From: Undaria pinnatifida
Taxonomy: Eukaryota; Sar; Phaeophyceae; Laminariales; Alariaceae
Direction: 5' to 3'
Length of the DNA stretch: 64,000 bases
NCBI GenBank assembly: GCA_012845835.1
Contig: JABAKD010000016.1
Coordinates: 16,335,625-16,399,624, forward strand
Part shown: piece after piece, positions 22,815 through 35,400 of the stretch
How positions within the stretch are numbered: the first letter of the stretch is position 1
How the letters are laid out: every line of letters starts with the position of its first letter
Notes under the pieces: generated by a model
Databases searched by the model: none
The model's input: only the letters and a program-made list of their open reading frames with translations
Told to the model about the DNA's origin: nothing
Program-made: the position numbers and the translations under genes

Positions 22815-22979
22815 TAGGGTTATCTCTAGCAGAAAGTCCAAATCTGTCCGTCGGCACAATCAAAATATGTCCGTCTGATCAAAGTACTGGAATAAACACT
22901 GCAAGCCCTTTAATCAAATACATTGCAGACGTACGTAAGCTGCAGCAATTATCACGGTTGTACGTGAACGATTTGATTT

Positions 22980-23210
22980 TTTCGCGGATAGTCGCGGTTA
23001 TGTCCGTGGCAAGCTGCGGCGCTCCACGGACATTGCCGCGGCTATCCGCGGTCTGCCACAGCAATCCGCGGATAGTGCCGCGGATTGCCACGGACATGTA
23101 CACGGTTATGTCCACGGCAATGTCCGCGGCAGTACCCGTGGCAGTACCCGCGGCTGTCGGCGGCACTGTCCACGGCAAGTCCGCGGCCATGTCGACTATC
23201 CTGCCTTCGA
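22980..23210. repeat. CCGCGG-centred short-period repeat, left block
   Basis: A degenerate 12-bp periodicity follows the pattern GCCGCGGACATT and its complement, mixed in both orientations. Each unit is centred on the palindrome CCGCGG or CCACGG. Confidence 0.85.
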
Positions 23211-23599
23211 CCCCAGCGTTTTGGCATTTTTTTTTTTGCCCGGATTTTCCCGTTTTCCCTTTTATGCTACCTTTGGTCCCATTTCCCTCGTTAATCTGCG
23301 GAACGTGATAGCTCTCGCGCCTGTCGATCCCGCCATTCGCTGGGGTGTTATGTAGCCCGTTTCCTGTCTTCCGTTCTCCGTTTGTGGTTTTCTGCTTTAG
23401 CATTTTTCTTGAGGCTTCATAGCCTCGCAGGGTAGAGGCGTGGGAGTAGGTTTTGAAGAGCCGCATCGTGGAGTCATGTTCTAGACCGTGGAACCGGTGC
23501 TTCCCCGACCCTTCCATATTTCTGCAGAGACGGCTCATCAGGGTGGGCTAGTGTTATGGCATTGCTTTGGGATTCTAACATGGCGTAATATGTAGGATA

Positions 23600-23990
23600 C
23601 GGAAACGATATAAAAGGATTTCACATGCCTTTGAAGGCATGTAGCGTATAAGAAAAAAGAAATTGTTGCATTTGCTCCATTGATTTTGCAGCGCGTTCAG
23701 CGCTTAGTTCTATCCGTGGCTTGTAGAACTAATACAAGAACTTATATTATAAAAAAAGAGAAAAATACACTTCAGCTTTTGATCAAAACTCAGCTTTGCA
23801 AGCAGCGTGTGATACTTCGATCGCGCGTATTACGGGGTGTGTACCCTCGTGAATAACTTATATATATAATATCTGGTACAAGTGAGTAACCAACGTGGAA
23901 CCTGCCTAGTAGAGAGACCTGCAAGAGAGTGCCCTGTGTCTGTAACAGCCCTTACTCTTATAATAAGCGTCAATGTCCGCGGAAATGCCC
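23600..23990 (-). repeat. Dispersed repeat family D, inverted copy
   Basis: The blocks 'tttcacatgcctttgaaggc', 'ggaacctgcctagtagagag' and 'tgtctgtaacagccctta' are the reverse complements of blocks in the copy at 8485-9045. Confidence 0.6.
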
Positions 23991-24286
23991 GCTGCGGTGT
24001 CCGCGGCAATGTCCACGGCAGTCCGCAGCAATACCCGAACTGACCTAACTGTTTTTATTATTTTCTTGCAGTTTCAGGTCAAACACCAATGATACTCCTC
24101 TCCATGTACGTGGTGTAGACACGTCGACCTTGCACCATCATATACGAGACGGAAATCAAAGCACCCCAAACTGGTACCATAACGTGCGGTCTGAACTCAT
24201 CATGTACTGCATGCTTTAGTCACTCGTTGTTATTACCGTGGATCCGCGAAAACGTTTTTGCTTTCGTGGGAGGGTTGGCGCTCGGG

Positions 24287-24725
24287 TTAGGATTGCCGCG
24301 GACATCGCCGCGGACAACCGCTAACATTGCCGTGAATTTTGCCGCGGACAACCGCAGACAGTGCTGCGACAACCACGGACCTTGCCGTGGACAACCGTGG
24401 ACTTTGCCGCGGACAGTTTCGTGGACAACCGCGGATATTGCCGCGGATATTGCCGCGGACATTACCGCGGACATCGCCGCTGACATCGCCTCTGACGTCG
24501 CCCCCGGCATCGCCGCGGACGCTGCCGTGGACATGGCCGCGGACATTGCCGCAGATATTGCTGCGGGTATTGCCACCTGCCGCGAACATTGCCGTGGCGA
24601 GCCGTGTCTGTGGCGGTGTCTGTGGCCGCGGACAATGCCGCGGGCATTGCCGTGGACATCCGTGGCAAACAGTGCCGCGGCTAGCCAAGGACGTGTCCGC
24701 CGCCACGGACATGTCCGCGGCTACG
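24287..24725. repeat. CCGCGG-centred short-period repeat, right block
   Basis: Long degenerate array of GCCGCGGACATT-like 12-mers, with a smaller satellite block at 23970-24040. The array is open in several frames on both strands because of its 12-bp period. The resulting repetitive peptides are not credible proteins. Confidence 0.9.
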
Positions 24726-25129
24726 CAAACACGTAAAATAATGCACATCCCTCGGCACAGGATGCAAATACCAAGGACCAGAGGACAACACATGAGTGTT
24801 GACTAGACCTGCTAACTATTGTGCAACGCACTGAGACTGGATCTAGAGATATGGGAATTCAGCCCCTTAGACCGTCCATAATCCTGGTCAGCAGTTATAA
24901 AAAGTTGCTGTTGCTGGGGGCCAGACATTTCGCGTTGTCTCGGGTTTCATCTGGTTCTGATCTGCGATTAGCGAGCTCGGAAAGGTGCATGCAGTGCTTT
25001 CTAGCTTACGCACGTCTCGAAAACATTTGATTACAGGGTTTGCATTGCTTATTTTCCAGTATTTAATGGGGCGGACGGACACATTTCGATCGGACACAGT
25101 TGGACTATTCGCCACAAAGAACTCCACTA

Positions 25130-27578
25130 GACGGAGAAGAGAATGGAAAATGCATCACAGCAAAAAAAAAAAACTCGAGAAACAATAGATAACATATTAT
25201 TTTTCCTCTTCGTCGATTATTCATATCATTCTTGTATGGAGTATACACACTCCTCCAATCACTCCGGGCTGCATCGTGTGGACCAATCTCTCACGCACAT
25301 AAACCAAAACTGTTACCCTAATTCAATAGCATTATTCTCACTATAATAGTTGTATAATATATATATGAAGACACAAACCAAACAAACAACACACCACCAT
25401 CAAACTAACTCTATGTATACAACGTGTTATATGGAAACACAGCGTAAGACACAACAACGGAACGACAGAGAAGCGATACCCCCCCCCCCTCCCCCGCCCG
25501 ACCCACCCTGACATCCCAATCGCCTTTGGAGGGCGCGCGTTCTTCTACCATTAATCAATAATAGTAAAACTATTAATGCCACAATTGAAAACACGCAAAT
25601 CCAGCACGTTACATTCAAGACGAGACAGAAAACACCGCTTCTCCCTACGAGTATTGATTTTACTGTTGTTGCTGCTGCCGCCGCTGCCGCTGCTGTGTGT
25701 ACTATTCTTACTGCGTGCGCAATTACGTGCACTTCTGCGTCTGCGTGCGCCACGTACTGCGTGCGCGCGCGCCCTTGGTGAGCGATGACACCTCCGTTGT
25801 CGCGCTTCCACCGATATATAAAACAAATACGACTCGTAGTGCTACTCTTTCCCTACCTCCTTCGTCGCGAGAGGGGAGGACTTCAAAAGCTAAAAGCCTC
25901 CATCTTGGGGAACAACGCACACCTCCAAGCAACCCCAACCAGTCGGGGACTGAGACACAACCGCCTGCATGATATCCACTCTTCTCTTGTGTACACCAGC
26001 ATCCCATACAATAAACAAAAACCAAACAAAAAACAACAACGAAAGTTTCTCGGAATGTCCTCCCCCTACTACTCGGCCCCCCTCCCCCCCTTTCCCCGCG
26101 AACGTATGCCTCCATACTGTTAATATTACGCGACATCAATCTCTACAAACAACGATTTAATTCCGGATCCACGACAATTTTCGTCGAATTCACGCTGGAA
26201 CGCATAGGGCGGGGTTCTTACCACACAACCCGTACGACCTATCATATCATGATTTGCTCCCGCAGTGGACGAATCCCCCCCCCCCCCCCCTCCGCCCCCG
26301 CCGCCAGCCCGCCTTCCCAACCTCCTAAATTGTACAGGCCGGAACGCACATATGTTCATAAACGACATTCTTGTGCACGTTCGCGAGCTGTACTTCTACT
26401 CGTAAGTCCTACTTCTAGCGACACCACAATATATCGAGTCGATTTCAACCAACAAGGAAAGCACAGCACAAAACAAAACATAAAAACCCGGCCATTAAGG
26501 GCACCAGCCGATTGGGGCGGGCGGGTTAAAAATTACACCGGCAGGAAAGGACACGACTATTCGAACCTCTTGTCTTCGCGGCAACAGCAACAACTCGACA
26601 CAAAGCGCACGCGCGCGCGCGCGCGCGCTCGCCGGCTTACGACTTTTGCTAGGCCCGCTTTGCGCGATACGCACTCCCCGCTAGCCCCCCGCCCGATCGT
26701 TTGGCGTCCTTCATTCCCCCTTCACTCCCTTCTGACAAGTGCGAGTTCCGGTAGAAGACTGACAAATCCAGCCGACAACAACAACACGCCCATCACCATT
26801 ATCAACGATCAAAACACAACACACCGCACCGACCATTCGCTCGTCGACTAATCCACACCATATTTCGACGAATTGACGTATATTATAGACGGCCTATTTG
26901 TTGCGACAAATACACCTATATATTTGCAACGAATCGAGCCAATATTACTGCAACGAATCGACCGAAAAAAATATGATCGCCCAACAGGGAAAGACAGCAC
27001 ATGGGTGTCCGGAGTTTTCCTTTCACGTTCTCGTCGCGGATGTTCTCGCGACGAAGTTGTCATATAGCGACGAAATTGACCCAATATTGTGACAAATCCA
27101 CAAATTGTGACGAATCCACTCAACACGGCGACGAATCGATTAATTGTTGCGACGAATCGACCCACTATGGCCACGAATCGACCTATTTCCCGGCGCCATG
27201 GCATGCACGCCCACCGCCCCCGTCCATCGCGCACCACGCCTCCTCATTTCACTCCTCCTGTAGCGCAACGAAAGCGCAAAGGCTCAAGCCCGAGCTCAAG
27301 CCCCGCCGACGCCCGCAGAGCACAGCACTGAACTGCACCGTACCGCACCACACCACATGCTGGCGCGTAGTATGTTCGCCGCAAAGAGTTTATGATACAC
27401 GGCTCGGATGACAACGAAAACGCTAAAACCACTAGCGCAGAGCGCAAAACGCAAAAGCGCAAAAAGCAGAAGCGCAAAACGCAAAAGCGGAAAAGCGAAA
27501 AGCGCAAAACGCCGGCACACAACCCCCCCCCACAACATGAAAAAACGCCTGAAGCCTAACAGCCAGCCGTTAATCAAT
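25130..27578. other. 3' flank of the transcription factor gene, low complexity
   Basis: Contains C-runs at 25481 and 26277, a (CG)n run at 26610-26627, a run of degenerate 'gacgaatcgac' repeats at 26930-27185 and a degenerate 'gcgcaaaa' repeat at 27435-27510. No gene is supported. Part is probably the 3' UTR of the minus-strand gene ending at 27579. Confidence 0.5.
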
Positions 27579-29353
27579 TCACATTCCATCGAGCATACCC
27601 GACAGCAGGTTCGCGTCGTTCGGGTCGGTGTAATCACCGAGCCCGTCGGTGACAACGCCCGTCACGCGCCGTGACGGCGAAGTCTCGGACAAAGGTCCGG
27701 CGTCGATCGGGGACGAATCCACCGAGTTCAACATCGCCCCTCTCCTTCCCACGCCCCCTCTTGCATCCTCGCCGGCCCCTGCCCTGTACACGCTGTCATT
27801 GCCGATGCTGCTGCGGCCACCGCCGCCGCCGCCGCCGCCGCCACCGCCGCTGTTGTGGCCTCCGGTACTCCCCCCTCCCCCCCCCGCCACCGTGCCTGAT
27901 ACCGCCGAGGCTGCAGAACCGCGGCTCCTGCTATCCCCCCCCCCCGCGCTCTGGTCGTCCAACGACGGCGGAGGGCTCAGGATGAAAGGGGAGAAAATGT
28001 CTCGCCTGTCGCTGTCGATCTCAAAGGTCGCCCGCTGGTTGTGGTAGTGTTGATGGTGCAGCGGCGGTGTCCGCGGCAGATGGTGGTGCGGATGGTGTCC
28101 ACCGATATCCCCAAACGGTACATCGTGCCGAGGCAGCATGCCAATAACCCCGGATAACCCGCCAGGGTGAAGAGGGTGCCCAACCGCCCCCGACCCCGAC
28201 CCCACCGCCGCCTCCACCAATCTGGCGTCAAACAGAGCACAATTGTCCAAAATGGCACCGCTGCTTACGCTAGGCGATCTAGCTCCGCCCCTCGCTCTAT
28301 CCTCGAACCCGCCGCCTGCGTCCGAGCCACCACCGCCACCAACGTCCCCTACGGAAGAAGCCATCACCCACGCATCCATCGAATCGCTGCCTCTTACCCC
28401 CCCCACCGCTCCTCCTCCTCCACCGCCCGTCCCTGGTGTTGCTGTTGTTGTAGGCCCCGTCGTCCGCTCGAGGCCGGCCCTCCCCGCCGAACCAGTAGCT
28501 CTTCGCTTCGTGGGTCTCTCCCTGCCCAACGACTCGCTTTGCTGCCGTTGGTTCGGCTGCTGCTGCTGCTGAGGCTGGCCACCCGTCGCCGCCGTTGCTG
28601 TATCCACAGTCCGCTTGACCGCCTCCGCTTTTACCTCCGCTTTTGCCTCCGCTTCTGCCTTCGCGTGTGCGTCCGCCGCGCGAGACTTCCCAACAGCGGC
28701 GGCAGCTGCGTCCGCAGCTGTCTTCTCCGCGTGTGCGTCCGCCGCGAGAGACTTCGCAACAGCGGCAGCAGCAGCAGAGGCCGCCGCGGACGCAGCTGCC
28801 GCCGCAACGGCCGCGGCAGCAGAAGCATTGGGGGGTTTCGAGGAGGGTGGAGGGACGGTAGCCGAGGCGGCTGCGCTGGTGGAGGAGGCTGCGGCGCCAG
28901 TGGTAGAAACAGCAGCCGTCACAGAAGGGATGAAGCTGGCGTGGTCGCTCGTGTCGTGGTGGCGCTTTCGCGAGATGGAAGGGTCCGACTTTGCCGCTGT
29001 TGAGAAAAGTCCCCTGTCGGACGCGGACCAACCCTTGCCAGCGTAGACGCCGAGCACTTTTTGCGCGACGCCGCAGCAGCTGTCGGCGAAGGCTAGTGTA
29101 CCACGGAGGGGGTCCATTACCTCGTCCATGCCTGCGGCAATTGCGTGCACGCCCTTGCGGCGGAGAAAGGCGCTCACGCAACGACACCTGGGCACAGGTG
29201 GGGGTGGTGGGGGGGTGCGAGCCGGCGGGGGTTGAGGAGAGGCGCCGGCACGGAAGCGAAAATTCGATGAATGGATGAATCGATGAATAAATGAACGGTT
29301 CAATCGAAAATCTGTCAAACGTTAATCAACCAATCAATCAACCAATCAATCAA

Positions 29354-29386
<33 letters not shown>

Positions 29387-29395
29387 GAATCAATG

Positions 29396-29432
<37 letters not shown>

Positions 29433-32400
29433 ATCGATCAGTCAATTAATCAATCAGTCAACAAATCAACCAATCGTGTCAATAGATAAAAAACAAGCAT
29501 CCAATCAAATAATCAATCAATCAATCCGTCACTGAATTAATCCATCAGTCAACAAATCAACCAATCGTGTCCATACATAAAAAAATCGAGCATTCAATCA
29601 AATAGTCAATCGATCAATCAACCAGCCCGTCAATGAATCAATCAACCAATCAGTCAATATATCAACCAATCACATCAATTCATAGATCAAGCACCCGATC
29701 AACCAATCAATCAATAGCTCAATCAATCAATCCATCCATCAGTCAAAAAAACAAGCATGTACGTACTCGTACCAGGTACCTGATTCAAGGTAAGAAACGC
29801 CAAATATCCATCCATCAGTGAACACGTACGTACTCGTACCAGGTACCTGGTACCAGCTAAGAAACACCAAATACCTGGTACCAGGTAAGGAACGCCAAAT
29901 TCCAGCAAGAAATGGCCCAAGTGGTAAGAAATACCACTCACATATGCCAGCATAACGGGAAGTGAAGCACCCCGTGGTCGGCGTCAAGGGCCTTTGACAC
30001 CGGGAGAGCCACCAGCTCCAGCACCTCTTGCTCGCAGCCCTTCATCAACAAGAAGTAGCCGCGAAGTGTCTTCATCACGATCACAGCGAAGGACCCTGGG
30101 TCCTCGACCATGCTCAGCAGAACGTCCGCCTCGTCCGACTGCAGCAACGACCAACAAATAGAGAAAACACAAATAATTAACAACAAAATATACCAAAAAT
30201 ATACAGTTAACCCGAAACTATATATGCAGTATATCTGGTCATGAAGAACAACCATAAAAACCGACAAAACGAACCAAAAAAAAAGAAAAAGAAAAAAAAA
30301 AAGGCGGGCGAGGCGTGGAGAACCGCGGCCACGCCGACGACGGGGAACTGCAAACGCTCGGTCGGGGCAATCAACGCCCCGTCCCCAATCCCCCACCCAC
30401 CCCCGCCAGTTCGCCTTGTAGGCGAACACAGTCGACCGATATCGTTACAAACTATTTCTTCTTGTTCACGGAAAAAAACTTAGCTCTTGGCCGCAAAACA
30501 CAAGACGCCGCAAAAAACAAGCGCCTATTTCGCTGAACACAAATCTCCAAATTTCACGCGAAACAAAAAAAAAAAGCTCGAGTTTCCATCTCGCGCCGTT
30601 CCCCGTCTCTCCCCTCGCCCTGGTTCTAAGGGCTACGGTCATGCAAGCTATGATGATCCCCCGCCCACGCCCCCCGCCCCCCTTCCTGCCCATGCTGCTA
30701 TGCTCTATACTGGCGGTAGTAGGTCTCACCAAGGTTGCTAGGCTCGCGGTGGTGGGGAGCGTTTTGTTGGGAGAGGCTTTTGCAGCTGCCTCGGGGTCCG
30801 TCTTCCGGTAAAGCATGAGTAGGACGTGCGAGAATACAGCTATCACGCGAGAAAGAGACCCGCTTCCTGGTTCGGGGCACCTCTCCGACGCCAGGTCGAT
30901 CTCATCGGCCCTGTCGTCCGGGAGATACATAGGGGAGGGAGTTGTAGAGGGAGGGAGGGAGGGAGGGAGGGAGAGAAATGTTAGACAAAGTGGCCAGACG
31001 TAACTGCAAAAAAAAAGCAAAGCGAGGGCGAGAGGAGGGTTGAACAAAGTGGTCAACGGTACAAGTAAAAAAAAAGAGTGAGAGGAAGACACAACGTGGC
31101 CAGTGACCAATGCAAAAAACAACGAGCGCATTAATCTCTCGCAGGACCGACTCCCAAAGCTGCCTGCACTGGAAGCGTCATCGCCAAGCAAACCGCCTTC
31201 AAATTACTTGTACACGTACAAAACCCAAAGAACACAACTAGCTGCTCTTGTCCTCCAACAGCAACCACCCTTCCCTCCGCGTCGACGAAATATTGGAGAG
31301 CAGTTCGGGATCCACACCATCACGACCACCACCACGAGGGCCACCACTACCACGCCTTGTCCAAGTAGAGGAATACCTCTTTTTTTTATTTGTTTTTTAT
31401 CCTCCGGCGGATGGGGAAAAATAAAGCTTTACGAGCTCACCACACTTCCACGTATTTTCATACGCGTTGTGTGTCGATTTAACTCAGTTGCTTTTGCAGC
31501 CCAACGCTAGCTGGCCGAATAAAATCAACACACGCACCAGGTCACCAGGTCCCTGTCAAACGTCATAAAAAAAATAACCTTGAAACCATTTAGGGCCGTT
31601 CTTAACGAACAAAAAAAGTGCCTGAAAATCGTGACAATTCCGCGAGTCGTGACATTTGTCAGGTATGCGGACTGTGAATCGTTTTGACATTTTCCAATAA
31701 AAAATGATCGTCAGGAATCCTGACAAAGAAAAAAAAGCCTTGCTCGTTTTTTTCTTTCAAACGTGATTGATACCAGGAACGTATATTATATATATATTTA
31801 TTCAAAACGTAATATTTCAGAACATCAAAGTGCCAGGGATCATGATTTTTTGTCAGGATTCGTGCTGTTTTCTTCGGCGTTTGCTAGGATGGACCCTTAT
31901 AGGCCTGAAAGGCACGCCTAGAGCACCAGCATCTGGCAACAAAATCAACAACCTCCCTTTCGGAAAACACGTTTTTGGCATACATCACTCGCAGTGAGTG
32001 AAGAATACTTTTCGCAGTTCTAAAGAGGGTTGGAGGCGATGAGACATCGCCATCGCCACTTACCTGACGTCGCTGCTGCATGCCACGTGGAGGAAGGTGC
32101 TGAGCATCCGCACGCTATCTCTCACATAGCTGTCTGCCACCTGCCCATGTCCGGAAAGCGGGAGGAAAGGGGAAAACGAAAAGAAAACACGCATAAGGGG
32201 TACGAAGGTGGCGGTCTATAATACATATATTCTTATACATATGCGTACGGCTTTTTTTGTTCCTGGGATATCATTTCAGGCGTCAGCGGTACTCGAGCCT
32301 GTCTTCTTGTGATTCACGGACTAGACAATGGCGACGAGTTCGTGCGAGAACAACAACCATACTACATGTTCACCTAACAGGTATGTACGAGTACGATACA

Positions 32401-35400
32401 GCAGCAGTGTTATTCTTGAATAAAGTGTTTACAAACATGTAGGCTACGTAAGTAACTGGTACACCAGATGTGAAATCGACCAAACCGGTCGCTACTCGTG
32501 AGCTTGGCAAGGTGCGTGATGCGGTATTGAATATATGCCTTGTTACATAAAAATACTAAAACTAACACATGTCAAGCAACAAAAACGTAAAAATCGACAT
32601 GTAAGTTGGGACCACTCAATCGGTATCACTCACAGCTCACGCTTTTTTTATAAACTTGGTTAAACTACGCCAGCTGTGACTTCGACCAGTTGAGTGGTCG
32701 ATACTTATCTTTGCAAGCTGCGTGATACTTCGGCTGCACTTAAGTACAGTGATCTTCTCATAGTCAAGGTGCCTTGCAAAAACATGACATAAATAAAAAA
32801 GATGTGTTCGGTGGAACCGCTATGCGGGTCTCGTAAACAAACAAGCAAGTTAGTATCAATCGCTCAACTGTGATCGAACTCACAGCCGCGTGCATCGAAT
32901 CACTACACAAAATAACATCTCCCGTAAAATATACACGAGCGCCAGCTCATGCTTACCGTCGTCGATTGCGCCAGCTCTCGGTAGGCCTGCTGGGCGAACC
33001 CAATGTAGCGGAAAACCTTAGTGCGGTCCAAGAAATGGAGATGGTACACCACCATGATCAGATAGCAGCTCACCACCTGGTACCCGCCCACAAACGATCG
33101 GAGAAGCGCGGCGCAAATAGGGCACATAGGGGACAAGCAGTTCACGAGAAACGTAGAGAGATATAGCGAGAGAGATAGCGACAAAGGGAGAGAGAGAGAG
33201 GAGAGGATCTTCGGATATTTCGCCTACTTTTTAGCGAAATACTTGCAACCCATTCAACGAACCAACAAACCAACCACAGATAACCAATCAAAACACCGAC
33301 CAAGCCGTCATTTAACCACGATCTAAGCTTTAACCTCTGCTAAGCACCCTTGTTATTGGGGAAAAACCGCTCGGAATTACAGTGACATCAAGTATTCAGT
33401 TACCCACTTTTTACGGGACAAACTAGCTCGCCATGTGGGATCAATCTTCCACCACCGGGTCCATTTTCCAAGTCTACGTCAACCCACTCAACCGGGTCGC
33501 CACCCATCCCATCCGCACCTCTGGCAACAAAGCGTCGAAGCAGTCCTTCAGGTGGATCTGTGCCTGGGCCATGTAAGCTCCGGCCGAGGCCTCGTCGTCG
33601 CAGAAAACGGCACCGACGGCGACGCAGCCGAGGAGGACAGCCTTGCGCGCGTGGTACACGTTCTTCTCCGCCTGAATACGTAACGGTGGTCAACGAAGTG
33701 TCTTTAAAACCAGGCAAAATACCACCGGTCATCGATCACGGGCGTTAACCCTCGTAAAACTGTACCGAAGTTTTAGAGGCCTTTAGTGGGAGAAGGCGAA
33801 CTAACGTTTGTGGCAGAAAAAGGGTTGGTCAAGGTGGTCAAAACCGAGGTGATGAACATCAAGGTGGTCAAAACCGAGGTGATACACATCAAGGTGATCA
33901 ATCTGGGTGATCAATCTGGGTGATCAATCTGGGTGATCAATCTGGGTGCTCAACCAAGTCAGCGAGATCTGTCGAGGTCGTCAAACCAAGGACAGGACAT
34001 CAGTTTGTAATCACATCGAATGCGTCAAAATCAAGGGAATAAACCAATCGCAAAAACCAAGGTGACACTCGCAAATCAAGGCAAAAAGACGAAGATCAAG
34101 CGAGGTAGAGAGAGAACACCCTCACTACCAGGGCGTAGAGGAAGAGAAAGAAAGACGGCGCAACCTCATCACCACGGCGCCTTCCAACAGAAAAACCGCA
34201 CTTCTATTTGAAACAACTCAACACAAGCACGCCCCCTCACCCCCTCCCACCCCGGCACTCCCAACCCTTCCGGCAAGACGCACCTCCGTTGACGAGATGC
34301 CGCGGATAACATCGAGCGGTAGCGGATTCATGGCGTCGCGGATGACGGTGAGACACGTCATCGGGATAAACTTGTTCACGGAGGAGTAGAACTTCGCCAG
34401 AAACTGCTGCTCCCTCGAATTCAACACCTTGCGCCCCCCGTGGCCATAGCCATCGCCGTGGGTTATCGCGCCGCCAACACCGCTGGTTGCATCGCTATCG
34501 TCCCCCGAGTCGTCGCGGCAGCTCTTCCTGCGCTTCGGACCGCACCTCCTGCGAGAAAAAAAATATAAACAACTAATACGTAAGCAATTTGGGGGCTTAG
34601 GGACAACCGCTGCAAAAACGAATCCACCGTCCTTTTTAAAGTAGCACATTACAGGACACCTATACAACTAAAGAGACATAAAAACACCTTACACTGACCC
34701 AGGCTGGGTTTCTTATTTTTAAAGAGAGTGTGTGCGTTCTGCACAAACTTCAGTAGAACGGCTGTCGGCTTTGCTATCTTCCTGGAAAAATGTACCAGGC
34801 CACGTTCCTTAATACCTTGTTTCTGACTAGGGGTCCTGTATCCTCTACCGCACTTAATGTTTCGGCGCGATCAAACCCTAACCCCTAACCCGGAGCCCAA
34901 AACGGGCGAGAAACGCGGATGCTTCCCTTTCCGCTTTTTTTTTTTTTTAGTTGTTCCGATCCGCGGACCACCCCATATAGCCCTCCGCCAACGGGAGAGC
35001 GTGAAAACTACTCTCCAAGATCCGCGCGGCCGAACTGTTAGGTTTGCTGGCGACAAAACCCCTTTTGATACTCTGCAAAATAATCGGCGCTACAACCAAC
35101 CGCCCTCCCCCCCCCCCCAAAAAAAAAAAAAAGAACGTGTGTGGAGTCGTACCGGCGATATTGGTTCTGGGACGGCTCTTGTTTCCCGGGAGCTCTAATG
35201 GCGACATTTGTTCTGGAGGACGATTTCATTCTAGAGGACGATTTCCTCCCTCCCTCCGGATAAAAAGTTGCGTTTACTATTTCTTCTGGTGAAAATTTCA
35301 AAGTTGAAGCCATTTTCGTAGAATCAATCAATCAACCCCTTTGTCAGAGGGAAAACATTGCCGACGATAATTGCCGACGTGCGGCATCCGCCACTGCGGA

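Larger units (their letters stand above)
22815..25128. mobile_element. 2.3-kb element with diverged long inverted repeats
   Basis: The left arm (22840-22960) contains AGTCCAAAT, TGTCCGTC, TACTGGAATAAA, AATCAAATACATT and GACGTACGTAAGCT. The right arm (25128-24980, reverse complement) contains AGTCCAACT, TGTCCGTC, TACTGGAAAATAA, AATCAAATGTTTT and GACGTGCGTAAGCT in the same order. The arms are roughly 150 bp and diverged. Between them are two blocks of CCGCGG-rich short repeats and a family D copy. No transposase is seen. Confidence 0.6.

Noticed and set aside
24220-24806. Long frames on both strands in the CCGCGG array
   Set aside because: A 12-bp period keeps several frames open at once; the peptides are pure repeats.
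34876-34895. CCCTAACCCCTAACCC as an interstitial telomere
   Set aside because: There are only two imperfect units inside an intron, too few to call.
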